Shown here one piece after another: positions 1-12,199 of a stretch of DNA of 64,000 nucleotides. The notes under the pieces were generated by a model. The model was not told the origin of the DNA. It was given only the letters and a program-made list of their open reading frames with translations, and did no database searches. Made by a program: the position numbers and the translations under genes. The DNA is taken from NCBI GenBank assembly GCA_030762175.1, contig CM060830.1:47887501-47951500 (forward strand), given 5' to 3'. Numbering within the stretch: the first letter of the stretch is position 1; each line of letters opens with the position of its first letter. This stretch comes from Metallyticus violacea. Lineage: Eukaryota; Arthropoda; Insecta; Mantodea; Metallyticidae.

Positions 1-439
1 GTAGACGTGAGCGGAGAGTGGCATAACCAACTTCTCTCTTTCTGTTCGTTTCAAACAGGAAAACAACTGTCACCATCTTTGTATGATGCTGGCTAATTTT
101 ATAGCATCATCACTGTGTCTGTTTTGCTTAAGCGCTCAGTCTGTTTCATCTTTTGTTTACTGCTTTTAATAGTTATATTCTTATGTGAAAGGATTTAAAG
201 TGTTTAACATTCAGAAATTGTAATGAAAACGAAATGAAATTGAAATGATCGAATGGTAGCATATATTCGAGTGTATTACAATATCCTGTCAGTGTTTGTA
301 CATAAGAGAGAAAGGATTCTTAATACATGCTGAAATTTAGTGTGAAAATTAGCTCTACAGAAGTTCTATCTGCTGTTGTGGCATATCTGCCTACAGTTGC
401 AATTGTTGACGCTGTAGTTCCTGAAGATGCTGGGATGAC
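1..439. other. A+T-rich DNA, no gene seen
   Basis: No recognisable coding or RNA feature. A 75-codon frame on the + strand at 327-554 lies opposite the Tc1 relic that follows and is probably an antisense shadow. Confidence 0.5.
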
Positions 440-1013
440 GGTAGTTGGCTGGTATCACAACTTGTTCAGATTCGGGGACTTTGAAAGCGAAGGGAATAAT
501 TCTATATTTGCAGGCAATACTGAAGTTGCATGCAGATACGCATTATCATTTTGAAACACAGCACCTGGACGTAACAGTACACGAGGTTGTAGACTATCAT
601 TAATGTATTTCTGTGCTGTAACTAACCCTGCCGTACCACCGAAAGCCAGAACGTCGGGGGTGGTAATGGACCCGTATTTTTCATTTCTAAAAACAGCGAA
701 TTCCCTCACAGGTCTTCCATATACTCGCATTCAAGTATAGAGAAAGTAGAATTCATCATTAAAGATGATTCCTCGACATTCTGCATGCTTATAACGCTCT
801 CCGGTCAAGGCTGACATTAATGGATATCGGCATAGTGGAGGCGCTACTGTAGTTCTGCTTAGGCCAGTCAACTACCAATGCCACGCAATGCTGTCGAGAA
901 ATCCTTACATCCCTTAGAATTCTTGGAAGAGTTACGGTGTGGTCCAGTTTTGTTTCATTCGCGATGCGGCGGTTCTCCTTTGTATTGGATTGCATAAGGA
1001 GGATTTCAGGCAC
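440..1013 (-). pseudogene. Tc1-type transposase relic
   Basis: Broken DDE transposase of the Tc1/mariner superfamily, which would cut and paste its own element in the nucleus. Reading the minus strand from high to low coordinates, a helix-turn-helix-like segment (about 1013-800, ISRQHCVALVVDW) is followed after a frame change by IIFNDEFYF (about 770-740), the counterpart of the family's FSDES block. Then come AFGGTAGLVTAQKYI, FQNDNAYLHAT (the second catalytic Asp block, usually QQDNAPPHTA) and FPSLSKSPNLNKL (family WPALSPDLNPIE). A stop follows FLYT near 731 and the frame closes at 455, before the normal C-terminus. The third catalytic acidic residue region is degenerate. No terminal inverted repeats were found. 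What is seen is motif order; the family call follows from it. Confidence 0.82.
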
Positions 1014-1617
1014 GGAAGCACTACATAGATCTTTTGTATCCTATTCCATGAGGAAGGAATGGGGTGAGGGATATGAAGGACTACCAGGTATTAATGTAGC
1101 TGAAGTCCTTAATGATTTCCTTTCTGTGACTGATCTTCGAGGCATTGTTTGTACCCTTTTATTGATCTTTACATATGCTCCTCCTCCAAAGATGCCAGGG
1201 CATTTTTGCATTGAGCAAATTCCACCACTGCACAGCGCTCACCGCCAACAAACTCGCTTGGCCTTGAAATAATGAAACAATGAGAGGGAACGAGGAACTT
1301 AAAAATTCCCAGTATTTACCTAAGTGCCCAGCACAAATCACAAAAAAAAAAACCAAGGTCAGTATGGCCGACCCTAAGAGATCTGAACTGCGGAACTCCC
1401 AACTGAGCTACCCTATTCAGTGCTCCTCTCTTCGCTGTCTGTGTGGGTACCCTCATATTATTACATCTGTGTGCCCCACTTGCCGGGGCGTGAATAGTTC
1501 AACCTCCAGGCACAACCATCATTCAAACCCTATAAGTTGAATTCATCTTCGAGGCATTATTTTTATTCAGTGTTCTGAATACAAAGCTCTATTGAAAATA
1601 TTGAGAGTGCAATGAGT
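1014..1617. other. Unassigned stretch with one tRNA-like fragment
   Basis: Apart from the tRNA-like fragment at 1358-1427, I see no supported gene. Several short frames on both strands show no family motif. Confidence 0.4.
1358..1427 (-). repeat. tRNA-like fragment (old SINE head)
   Basis: On the minus strand TAGCTCAGTTGG (complement of 1399-1410) is a perfect RNA polymerase III A box. About 20 bases further on, GCAGTTCAGATCTC resembles a B box. Spacing is shorter than in a real tRNA and no acceptor stem can be paired, so this is a fragment of a tRNA-derived repeat. Confidence 0.45.
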
Positions 1618-1938
1618 AACCCTTGGTGTATTTTTTTCTTTTATTTATTTGTGGACGCTCTTTAACATCTCAGGCCATAAGCATCCCATTCAATTCAGTG
1701 CGTGAAATAGGCGACAAATTTTGCTCAGATGCCTCTTCTTTCAGGCTTGAGGTTCTTTTTCGTGCCGTAAATGTACGACACGGGACCCACGGCTTTACTT
1801 CCCTTCCGAAGGAAGCCATACTTAGGAATTTTACGCCCAAAAAATCCATCGACCCTGTCCGGGTTTGAACCCGCGATCTTGGGTTTAGGAGGCAAGTATG
1901 GTTACCACTACACCACCAGGACCGAACCCCTTGGCGTA
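1618..1938 (-). mobile_element. SINE family A, copy 1, with TSD
   Basis: Full-length copy of a ~285-bp tRNA-derived SINE. On the minus strand it opens with a tRNA-like head (A box GGTGTAGTGGTAACC; B box GGGTTCAAACCC, complement of about 1861-1873), then a body with the conserved blocks GGCTTCCTTCGGAAGGGAAG and GTACATTTACGGCACG, and ends in TTAAAGAGCGTCC plus an ATAAATAA-type tail near 1641. Imperfect target-site duplications flank it: aacccttggtgta at 1618-1630 and aaccccttggcgta at 1925-1938. The element itself is about 1631-1924. Short open frames inside it are by-products of the repeat. Confidence 0.9.
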
Positions 1939-2530
1939 GGACTTTATAATTGACACTCAAATCTTTATTATCTTTGTACTAATTGAAGTTTGCAATGGGG
2001 TAGCTCTTTCTGGACGTGTGATTTATATCCGTCAAGTGTATTCCTTTGTAAGTGTAACGCATTGTTATTAAATCTTATCCTTGACCTACTCTGTGCTGCA
2101 GTCAATGGCCTTCTGTTTCTTTATATATAGTCTCTAATTTCCCCATCTTTTTTGCATGCGTTTATATTCAGATATAATGTAACGAATACAGAATGACCTA
2201 TTCTATAAGAAAGGGGAAAAGACAACACTTCAAAAAGCATAAATAAGTGTTGGTTATTCTAACCACACTGATTCCTATTTTCTCTAGATGACTGCAAAAA
2301 TAACCCCCAGCATTGGTAAAACAACATGCACATATATACAGTATTAATTTTATTTCACAAATAGAATACTGGCATGCATTAAAGTAGTGACGTTTGCGGT
2401 TAACAGTTCTGACATCTATTAATTAAATTTGATTTCACTCATAACAGCTATTCCCTGTTCTAGTGGTAACGTTTTAATCCATATACCACAATAAAATTTA
2501 TTTTAGTAACATAATTGTCACGTGCAGTTA
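1939..2530. other. A+T-rich DNA, nothing recognised
   Basis: No coding motif, repeat or RNA signature was recognised here. Confidence 0.5.
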
Positions 2531-2624
2531 GCAGGGGAAAAAAGGCCTTGGATAAATGCGCCCAATAGCAAAAGGTGGAAAAAGTGCCCAGTTTCGAATA
2601 AATCTGAGAAAAGACTGCCCGTTT
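2531..2624 (-). repeat. Dispersed repeat G, copy 1
   Basis: About 90 bp that matches, in reverse orientation, 14660-14763. Shared blocks include TTTTCTCA, TATTCGGAACT-like and GGACGCATTTATC-like strings. I estimate about three-quarters identity by eye. The family is unknown and could be the edge of a larger element. Confidence 0.5.
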
Positions 2625-2639
2625 TCAACCTTGTAACAT

Positions 2640-3030
2640 GATTCGAAATGAACGTGATATGTTTCTGTGATACTAGTGTACCAGTTGGTAGTGAATGTTT
2701 TTTTGTTTCTAGAATGAAATGGTTGGTTGTAATTGGCCACTTGCTGAGAAGGAACCATCTTCCGATCTACACTTCCACATCGCTTAACTTTCACTGGGGT
2801 CGTAGTCGTTTAGGAAGACCCAGATTAATGTTTATCTCTTTGATTCTGGCTTGTATTGGTATATCCAGCTTTCGTTACCGTGAAGATATCGAGCACAGGT
2901 CGGGAACTGCCCTTGTCGAAACGGCGAATCATTTCCTACATTTCCTAGCACAATTTCACTGTTGCAACTTTTCGTTCTTCTATGGATTTGTGGGGTACCC
3001 AATGACAACAAACCTTCCACAAGCAAAGAT
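2640..3030 (-). pseudogene. Mariner transposase relic
   Basis: On the minus strand a 64-codon frame (3026-2832) ends in GNESWIYQYKPESKR. This is the mariner block around the first catalytic Asp (usually TGDESWIYGYDPETKRQS). Here the catalytic GDE reads GNE, so the first catalytic aspartate is changed to asparagine. Beyond the stop, the continuing sequence is frameshifted and only weakly matches the family. No inverted repeats were found. It is a dead fragment. Confidence 0.7.
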
Positions 3031-4970
3031 ATGTTTACAAAATGTCTTACATCTGAGACGAAGGGATATTTAGAACATTCTTTATCTCGTCACTTGAGGA
3101 CCGTTCTTCACTATGGCTTCTACATGAGCTATGATTACTGTTGCTGGATATTCCGTGTACCCCCATCTTCAATATTTTTTTCCTCACCTAAACTGTGGCT
3201 ATAGACCTTATACGCGGAGGAGCTGAACACATGCATTTTGTTACCTTAGGCAGCACTTATAACCTTAAAAATTTTCATAATACGAAAATGCTCTCGAATC
3301 ACCTCCGTCTTACAACATCAAACAGCAAGCAAGCAACACCATTTAACATTTTGCTGCCACTAACCTCCTCCATGATTAATAATCAAGACATGCTCTTTTC
3401 AGTACTACCAATAAGAAAACTATATCTCGCATAGCTTCTTCAAATCCCAAATGTTAAATAGTGCTCATCGAATTAGCCTATGGATTTTTCTGCAGGCAAC
3501 CTATATCTACTAGCCGCGCGGCAGCGTTATTAGCGAGGCATCTGTCAAACAATCCCACCGTAGCAAATCTGGTATTGACATTAAATTTTTATCGAATTTA
3601 TGAATATTTTTCAGCAATGAACAAGTCTGTACAAGTCATACAATTTAATTAACTTCATTATAAAACAATAATTGAATTGTGATTATTATAAAAGTAAATT
3701 TTCTCAGATCCGGAAGTAATTTCATGTTCGTCATAACGAAAAATAATTTTGATGTGATAAGTTTGTAAATATTGGTTGTGCAAGATGTAGCCCATATGAC
3801 ATTCCCAGTTTAGATAGCGCAGAAGTAGATAGAGCTTTACAATAATATCTTCAGAATTATTAAGGCGACAGCAATGTTCTAAACCTCGGAATGTTGCAAG
3901 AAACAACCACTGTCAAAGTGATAGTTTGATAATGCTTAAAACTTTACTTTGTCCGCATTTGGGAGCACCGAGTGATGCCTACCTCCAGCAAGATGGAGCT
4001 GTTACTCACACAGCAGTTTGAAGGAAGTTTTGATCAATTTCATGGGCTGATTTTTCGGCTTAGACATTTCTTGGTCAGTACATCGCCAAGACTTCATTGT
4101 TATTTTTGCATAATCCGAAATCACCATCCTACTAAACTAACATTTAACATTTTTCAGAAGTTTTGATAATTTGTTTATCTTTAGGCCAGATTATTGCATC
4201 TAGGTCTCACTTTTCTTTTAAAATTTTGTACAAATAATAAAAATCTTCACTTGGCATACATCTTTATATTCTATCTTGTTAATTAGCGAATAACTAGAGA
4301 AGAGTCTGCCTGCTTGTATACAGAATCCTCACAGAATGGGAAAGGAATCACAACAAGATCAATTAAAACCTGAGGTATGCAATCTGTAGCAAAGAATGTA
4401 ATTTATAATATACTGATACGGTGGTTTTGATGAAATATTTGAAGTATTGGTTACCCTTAATTCCGTTTCGAGAGATTCTCTTCCAAAATTCCATTCTAAA
4501 TAAAAAGCCAACATAATAATCGGACAGTAACTACAGAACGAGCATTGCAAGTTTTGTCGATAATCGATACTCTGGAAATGAAAATTTTCTTTGCTCGTAA
4601 TTCGAATATTATTGACTTGACTTTAATTCATTACATATATACTCTAGCAGAAATGCTCAGTATTGGAGATATTAACATCTACAAAATTCGTGAGTGGATG
4701 TTGAAAACATATTTCAGAATAATTTTGATATATGACACTTTGGACTGTGATTGTTCAATTAAATGAATAATTCAATTTATGACTTATTTAAATTGAATTG
4801 TTTAGAAATTATAAAAGTGCAAATAAAAACATTTTTAAACTTTTTAAATTCATAACAGGAGTCAAAATATTTTAAGGGCTTGGTTTCTTAAAGTGTTTAT
4901 TCTCTACAATAAAACATTAATGTAATGAGAAACTGTTTACAATGATAATTGTGAGGATTAAAAGATAATA
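3031..4970. other. A+T-rich DNA, no supported gene
   Basis: Several frames of 60-80 codons on both strands have no recognisable domain and the composition of random A+T-rich DNA. I see no repeat family from the rest of the window here. Confidence 0.45.
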
Positions 4971-4972
4971 TA

Positions 4973-6264
4973 CAGGGTGGCGCAAAAGTAACTACACACT
5001 TACTGAATTTCAGCTAACAAAGAATTGCACTTCTTTTAATGTTCAAAAGTAACGACACACTCAGAAAATTTAAGTTAACAAAGGATTTAATTCCCTTTTT
5101 TATGTTCAAACTGTTTCTCTTCTGCATATATGCACTGTTGGAATCTACCTAAAACACATTGACACACATGCAAACAACTCAATGTTATTGTCCAGATAGT
5201 GGAAGGCATTCTCAGTGTAAACTGTTAAGCTCTTCAACAATTTGCGTTTACCTTTCATACACTGCATCGTTAACCTATACTTCAAAGGAAGAAATTCATT
5301 GGGGTAAGATCAGGGGATAGTGATGGAAATTCAACTGCTACACAATGTCCAAGCACTCTTGTATTGAAAACGTGAACAACGTAAGTTCGAACAATTGTAA
5401 CATAATGAGCAGGAACTGCACCATGCTGGAAGTAGAGTTGATCAAAGTTGTCCAAATGTATGATGATACCTGTTGTAAACTCATGAAGTAGAGACAAATA
5501 TTTGTTACCAACAATATTTTCATGAATAGTGTGCAGCCCAACACAAGTGTCGGTTTTCCGCGTAGCAATAAGTATAGCTATGTCGGTTTGCACGTTCTTA
5601 TAACTTAAAGGTGACCTCATCTGAACATACAATGTTTTAAAAGAACTTGGGGTCATATCTATACTGATCGAGCATAATCTCACAAAAGTGTAGCCGCCTG
5701 TCTCGATCATCTTCCAACAAACCATGTGTGAAACGTGGAAAGTACATTTTGAACTTCTGTTAATACAATATCATTTGGATTGACCGACGTGAAATTGCTG
5801 CAAATTCTACCGCTGATTTTGTGGATTTCCTTTAACTAGTCGTGACAACCAGACAGATATTGAGTTTATTTTCCTCAGTTCGTGCCCTCCTAGGTCAACC
5901 TCTATGAGATGCATTCAAAATAGAACCTTCAATTTCAAATTTGTCAATTACAGCTTTACGTGATGATGGATTTGACTCAAAATGTTTTCTCCATTCCCTC
6001 AATACAGCATTTAAACCTCTTTTATAACCGATCTTTACCGCAAAAACTATTTCCAATTTCGTTAACATTTTCAGCTGTTACTGATGATTCATTTTCTGTT
6101 TCCTACTCTTCCCGATGACAGTATTTCTAATCTAGAAACATACGTAGTACATAGAGTACAATTAAAAATAATTAAGAAGTAAAACGTTTTGAAAAGCATC
6201 AAAGAAGTGAAATCGTATATTAATTTAAATTAACTAAGTGAATAATTACTTTTGCGCCATTCTG
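4973..6264 (-). mobile_element. Mariner-type DNA transposon with TIRs
   Basis: About 1.29 kb, close to the normal size of a mariner-like element. The left end reads cagggtggcgcaaaagtaa (4973-4991) and the right end, complemented from 6264, reads cagaatggcgcaaaagtaa, matching at 18 of the first 21 positions. The left end abuts a TA (4971-4972), the usual target; the right TA has decayed. The transposase reads on the minus strand (see separate entry). The element is complete in outline but cannot be autonomous. Confidence 0.88.
5282..6100 (-). pseudogene. Transposase pseudogene inside TIR element
   Basis: DDE transposase of the mariner-like clade common in insects. Read from about 6060 downward on the minus strand: HTH region blocks FESNPSSRKAVIDKFEIEG, a linker PRRARTEEN, then RKSTKSAVEFAAISRRSIQ (second HTH). 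A 147-codon open frame (5725-5282) carries the catalytic domain in part: LYFQHGAVPAHYVTIVRTYV (family YFQQDGAPAHY) and FPSLSPDLTPMNFFL (family WPPRSPDLTPLDFFL). The Asp of the QQDGA block is lost (reads QHGA) and several stops and frame changes separate the HTH part from the catalytic part. Normal length would be about 340 residues. Confidence 0.85.
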
Positions 6265-6795
6265 TGTTATGCCTATGGTGTGTTAAGGGCCTTTCACTTT
6301 CCTTGAACAGAATACTTCATTTCTTTGCACGAGTGAATATGGACAAGCGATTTAATGGGTAAGTCAGTACATACGTTGTAAATAATTCCTGCATGGTTCT
6401 TTTTAAATAAGTACAAAGTGTGGTAGATACATTAATGTGGTATACTTAAAACTAATGGACATTAAAATTGCTACATACTGTGCGTGTTCATAATAGTCAT
6501 GGGGAAAGCATATCTAATCTTCTCGTTCGGTTGTTTAACGGGACCATTAGGGTCCTTCACATCTGTATGTTCGTTCTACCTCAATCCACCGATCTCATAT
6601 TCGTTTCGTTGCGGACGCATTTCGTCCAACACAAGCACCCATTTCTTTGAACGACATGCACGCTCGGTATGCCACAATTCTCCCGCAATCAAATTCAGAC
6701 ACCTATGGTATTTCTGTCTTATTTTCGACTGAGAAAATGTGGAGTCGGTTAATACGTCTTTTATGGTTTGCAACATTAATGGCCAGCTATGTAAC
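6265..6795. other. Unassigned stretch
   Basis: Frames on both strands at 6468-6797 (up to 82 codons) show no motif I recognise. No repeat match was seen elsewhere in the window. Confidence 0.4.
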
Positions 6796-6897
6796 ATAAT
6801 TTAACAATTCACAATTATAAAGGATATAACAATTTAATAGAACAATTTAACAATTCACAATTATAAAGGATATAACAATTTAATAGAACAATTTACT
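6796..6897. repeat. 46-bp tandem duplication
   Basis: A unit of 46 bp beginning at 6798 (aatttaacaattcacaatta...) is repeated directly at 6844 with no mismatch seen, followed by a short third partial unit (caattta). It is a young tandem duplication in A+T-rich DNA. Confidence 0.9.
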
Positions 6898-8220
6898 CTT
6901 CAAATTCAGGAAAAATAAATAGGAATGAATGTATATTATGAATAAAATATTCATATTATATATATTTAAAATGAATAAAACATTAATTTAACTTTACGTA
7001 CATTAACTGATATAAACAATTAAAAACAATAACTCTCTTAACAAGTGATCTATTGACCGCTACCACTGTGAGATATTAAAATATAAAAAAATATTAAATA
7101 TACGCTTTGTAAGGCACCTATTTCTCTGAGATGAAAGGAAGACGTTTTAGTGTATTTCCACTTTTTAAATAATTTTGGGGGAAAATTGTGTTTAAACTCT
7201 TTGTTTGATACTTTATTATCTTTGGAGGTATTTGTTATGAAAATTGGCAAAATATCTCTTCTAAATGTTTAAATTTATTTTGAAGTATAAGTTTTACAGT
7301 CCTCCGATTAATAAGTCTTCAATGATTGTTATTTTTTGCAGTCTCACAACATACAACACTACGGATACAAGGATCAAATGCCTTTTAAATATTATTTAAT
7401 AAAAGTAGGGATTCCTCTGTCTGATTGGTCGGTAATATTTAGCTTCAACCAATAGCAGTCTTGAATTTAACAATAGACAAACTCCATATGAAGTTATATC
7501 GAATGCTAGCTTACCTGCATAGTGTTTAACGTCCGTTTTTACTCTGAATGTATCGTCATTCATTCTTGCCAACATTAATTTTGTGAAGATTTTCCCTATC
7601 TACTTGTCTTTTGACGTATCTTTTTAATAACGTTACATGTTACAAGCATCTAAAAGCAATCTCCTATGCAGTATGACGTGCGATGTTATTGGTAGGATGT
7701 TTAGCTGCACACTAGCTGGCCTGCTAGATGAACAGTGGGCTTCTCGAATGCGTTCTTGGAGTAAAATGTACACCAACCTACATCGTGGTAATGGAAGAAA
7801 CCAAACGAGTTGACATGAAAACAAAGGCAAGAATGAGAACAGCAAAATTTTAAATAAAGATAAGACAACAGTCGCCTAATTTTATTCTCAAAAAATGCTT
7901 AAAGGAGACAGATTGCTGGAAAGAAATATTATCCAAATGGAAGAAGTGACGGGAGTATTACAACCGAAATAGTCTCTCGGCAGAAGTCAGAAGGAGCTGG
8001 AAACAAAACCTGGACATTCTCAACCATCTGAGCAGGAGGAATAAGGACTTACAGACACCATTCAGATCCGACAAATATACAAGAGAACAAGGACAGAGAA
8101 ACTTCCAGAATATCTGAACAAAAGAGAGCATAAACGAAACCAATAATTCAAAGAAAGATTCAGGTGTGAAAACAGAACTTCCGGAAACAAATGATGGGAC
8201 AAAGAAGACTTCCTTTTAAA
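6898..8220. other. A+T-rich to mixed DNA, no supported gene
   Basis: Only short frames (up to 70 codons) without domain motifs. From about 7500 the composition becomes less A+T-rich, but no family is recognisable. Confidence 0.4.
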
Positions 8221-8488
8221 AGTGTTTAACGCCAGTTTTTACTACTGAGGCACCATAGACGGTGGACACTGAAGATATATGAGATGAAATTATATATTAG
8301 GAAAGGATTTTTTTAAAGGAAGCGTAACAGGCCTAAGTTTAGGATACCTTCCCAGCATTTGCCATTTATGAGAACTGAGGAAAACTTGGAAAAACCCTCA
8401 GTCAGGGAGGACGATCCTGGTGGGAATCGAAACCTGAACCTCCCGATCACGATTTCACGCCTTAACGACCTCGGCAACCCATGGTGGT
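8221..8488 (-). mobile_element. SINE family B, copy 1
   Basis: Second tRNA-derived SINE family, about 265 bp. Read on the minus strand: a tRNA-like head (near 8488-8410, with the conserved GAGGTCGTTAAGGCG start), then TTTTTCCAAGTTTTCCTCAG, the CATAAATGGCAAATGC block, a TTAGGCCTG-like block, ATCCTTTCCTAATATA, and the tail block GGTGCCTCAGTAGTAAAAAC with GCGTTAAACACT. The B box is degraded. No clear target-site duplication was found, so this is an older copy. Confidence 0.88.
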
Positions 8489-9609
8489 AATAGATAGGAG
8501 AGCTTGCATACGAGTATGCGCCTTAAGAATGAAGAACGAAGGAGGAACCCATCCCGAGTACACACAAAACGAGAGAGGGAGCAGAGAAAAGTGGATGACA
8601 GACATCATAATGAGACGGCTGTAAATTATTGTTACAAACTATGTAAGAATTTCAAATAAAATATTATCACTATTAATTATCTTCTGCGCATACTCTAAAC
8701 ATCCGGATATTAAATTAATTTAACACTTTCAGAACTGCTCCTTGGGTCTAGTACTTCTTAATGTAATTAAATTTAATAAAATACAAATTAATAAATTGTA
8801 CATATAATCGGAACACCCTGTATATATTCCCTCAAAAGTATGATATTGTCCTTTAAACCACTTTAATTCTGAGTAGCTAAAATAACGACCGTGTTGCAAA
8901 TGGTAAAACTGAAGAAAGGAGGTTAAACTCGTTTCTATTTATAGCCCTAGTATTGAAAACAAAAGCAATACAAAGTTGCTTTTTGAAACGCATACCTCGT
9001 AACATAAAACGGTGAAACTAAGAGCGGAAAATCAAGAGCTACTTTGACAATTAACGTGAAAACAATGAAGTGGAAGGAAATGCGTGATGAGATCACCGTT
9101 GCACAAAAGACTGGACCCTCACTTCAGATCGATGACCGGTATCAACCACAAAATGGAATCTGTTCCGAGCTCTACGGGAGAAAATTCGATACATTGTGAA
9201 TAGCCTTGCTTGTCTGAAGTTCTGATTTAGCGGCGAAACAGGCAGTTAGATAATCCGCAGCTCTTCAGGGGGTACGTGCAATTGCATATGTAATTCTGTT
9301 CATGATGTAAGTGTAGCTTTGATGTAATGGGAAATCGATTAAATTTGCTTAAATTAACTGAAGATTTACATCGTGTGCAGTGGTAGGAAAACGGGAGAAT
9401 AACATTTGTTAAGTTGTGAAATCACAGCATTAAGCAGCTCTGACCCAGGACCCTATTTTCAAACACTCCATATCAGGATTATTAAGTATAGCTCACATTT
9501 TATTAATTTAATCTAATATAATTTAGACTTTCACGACATGCGTTGTTATTATTATATATATTTTGCAGTGGTAGTGGGTTTAAATGAAATTTAAAAGCCA
9601 AACGTTTTG
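8489..9609. other. Unassigned stretch with an orphan TIR end
   Basis: Apart from the possible transposon end at 8805-8822, nothing is recognised. The only open frames are short and unsupported. Confidence 0.4.
8805..8822 (-). repeat. Possible orphan mariner-type terminal repeat
   Basis: The complement reads tacagggtgttccgatta, the typical start of a mariner-like TIR following a TA. I found no matching inverted partner within a few kb and no transposase beside it, so it may be a solo end or chance. Confidence 0.35.
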
Positions 9610-9654
9610 CTGGCTACTGCGGCCAGCATAATTTGCGTCTGTCGCAGTAGCCAG
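9610..9654. repeat. Perfect 12-bp inverted repeat
   Basis: ctggctactgcg (9610-9621) is the exact reverse complement of cgcagtagccag (9643-9654), with a 21-base loop. It could fold as a hairpin. No terminator or small-RNA role can be claimed. Confidence 0.8.
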
Positions 9655-9895
9655 AGAAAGCTTTCTTTTCTAAATTTTATTCAAACCAAAGGTCACGGCA
9701 AAATAGCCCGGTAACGACCTAAACTTTAGTAGGCGAGAAATTACTTTGTGTTTGACGTTTCTGCTGCCATATGGTCGTGTCAGCACGCTGTTGCCATGTC
9801 CGTCTCCAACAATGCACTTCAAGAACATCTTTTTCTTCTTTTTCCTGCTCCTCTTTGTGTCCATTTCCAATTCCATCCATTATGTTCACTATCAC
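9655..9895. other. No recognised feature
   Basis: Overlapping short frames on both strands, with no family motif. Confidence 0.4.
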
Positions 9896-10182
9896 TGTCA
9901 ATGAAAACCGTCACGGATGACCGAGGTCGTTAAGGCGCGGATTCGTGAGCGGGAGGTCTGGGGTTCAGATCCCGCCAGGACCGTCCTCCCTGATTGAGGT
10001 TTTTTCCAGGTTTTCGTCAGTCCTCATAAATGGCAAATGCCGGGTGAGGTTTCCTTCCTTAAAAAAAATATACTTTTCCAATATATCAATTCATTTCATG
10101 TATCACCAGTGTCCACCGCCTGTGATACCTCAGTACTAAAAACGGGCGTTAAACACACCATTAACAAATTGTCAATGAAAAC
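9896..10182 (+). mobile_element. SINE family B, copy 2, perfect TSD
   Basis: The SINE (9909-10169) has head cgaggtcgttaaggcgcgga, B-box-like ggggttcagatccc, then the body block cataaatggcaaatgccggg and tail aaaacgggcgttaaacacac. It is flanked by a perfect 13-bp duplication tgtcaatgaaaac at 9896-9908 and 10170-10182. It lacks the ~20-bp segment with the TTAGACCTGGAACG block seen in other copies. The perfect duplication suggests a recent insertion relative to copies 1 and 3. Confidence 0.93.
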
Positions 10183-12199
10183 ACTGGAGCAATCCAAATT
10201 TATTATAAAACATCCCACTGCTTCTTCTAGAACGCCTTCTTCTTTCCACGCTTCCCTTGATAACTCGTTGCTACTGGGTAATTTCTGTTAACTGTTAACT
10301 GTTGCAACGCCGATGATGTCATGTCTCTGACGATAAAGTGTTTTTGTTACCTGATTGGTCAACGATAAGTCGAGACTCCCCTACAGCACCATCCTCACAT
10401 TATGTCATAGGATGTCCCTCTAGCAGGTTACTGATTTATGCCACCCCCAAAAATATAAACTTCCTGTAACTATTGCTTGATGCATTTTTATACATAAAAA
10501 CATTAGAGGACCTCTATCTCTGTTTGCGGTTATTATCTGCAGAGGACTTGATTGACAATTTAGATATGTATGTGAAGCATTTACATCGGAAAACAGTAGG
10601 AGCAGCCTAGTGCCTTTAAATCATTATGTGTGTGCCTCACCTCAAACACAGCTTCTCGTCAAGTGTTTTCTTAAGAAAGTTTACCTCCAGTTTCATATAA
10701 CTGATTGTTGTAATATTAAATGGAATAATATATTTAAAAATATTATATAATTAAAGTGAAACCGTAATATTAATGCCAAAACAGTCATATTTGAAAAATC
10801 TTACAATTGTTTAATTATCAAACAACGTTAAATATACATTAGCATTGTTCCCTTTAAGACAATTCCTAGCAGCGATACTCACTCAGCTGTCAAGTTTGGT
10901 GTGCACTCATGAAGTGGTTGTTTTAACTCGTTTTATGTTAATAAAAATGAACACTTATAAAAATTGCATTCTAAGCCTCTTTTTTAATTATTAGAAAAGA
11001 AATTTGAAACTAAACACCAGGATAGATCAATTTCAAGTATTAATTTCAGTCAAATTGTATTTTAAAACACAGAAAGTATACGATGCTTGTGTAGGGAGAT
11101 CTGCAGATTCCAGATTATTTTTAATCAATGCTTGTAATCTATATTTAGTAGTAGCAGAAATAAAGTGGTGCATCCTGCGTTTATGTTGCCGCTGCATTCC
11201 GCTCTCTGCTGACCCATATTGTCCAAAAATCCAAACGGCACCATCGCAACTCTACAAACTGACCAGGTTTGGGCAATAACATCCTCGCCTGAGGCCTGTA
11301 AACAGTGCTTGGGATGAATGAGAACATGAATGAGACAATAGGAAAGCATAGAAAAATGGTGAAGAGCTAAAGGGTTAAATCACCAAATTAGCCAATTTTA
11401 ATTCCAAGTAAATGTATAGTACATATAAATCCTGACCCTGTTCACGATTATTAATTACACAATTAATTACGCAAATAAGACACTAAAACGTAAGATGCCA
11501 TCTTTTCCTTTGTATAGCATGTCAACTTTCCAGAGAGTTTAAAATATATTCTGATAGAATGAAATTGTTTTATTAAAACCTTTATGACTCTTACGTCATA
11601 CACCGACGTCGTTCTGCAAAATGTGTTCCGCAAATGTTAACGTCTACTTAGGTCATCATGAAAAACAGTCACCCATCCGTGCGAGCTCAGCCGTGTGTTT
11701 ATTTGGCTATGATATTTTAATCAATGTTGCTGATTGGCCCCACACCCGCAATCAGTCAAGTTTCTCGAATAACCAGCAAGCCGGAGAAGATTGCCTTTGT
11801 TATTCAACAAATACACAGAGAATGCAAACAACTAAGATATGTAACCTTACGCGAACAGATGTGAATTTGTTGAGTGCCGCGTCGGAACAAGAGAGCTAGA
11901 AATCTCATGCTCCGTTAATCTCTGTATACTTCTTGTTTGTTCGATGTAACCGCTGATTTCAACTCCACTTCAGCATGACGATAGCTAATCAGTGGCGGAT
12001 TTCAAGCTAACGACAAGTTAGCATACCAAAAAGTAAAATTATTGCAATGTCATTAATTAAATTCTTTGAAAATAAATTAATTAACACTCATTAAACTAAA
12101 ATTATATTTTAGAAATTTAATTATATTGAAGGAGGATTGTAAGAATTTTATTTAATATTTCCTTGTGTTAATTTTCTGACATTTATGTACTGTTTTCTC
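10183..12199. other. A+T-rich DNA, no supported gene
   Basis: Frames of up to about 92 codons (11004-11279 +, 11621-11899 +) were inspected and lack recognisable domains or flanking splice structure that I can defend. Confidence 0.4.

Noticed and set aside
11004..11899. Two frames of 91-92 codons as genes
   Set aside because: No domain, no splice or promoter context, composition like neighbouring DNA.
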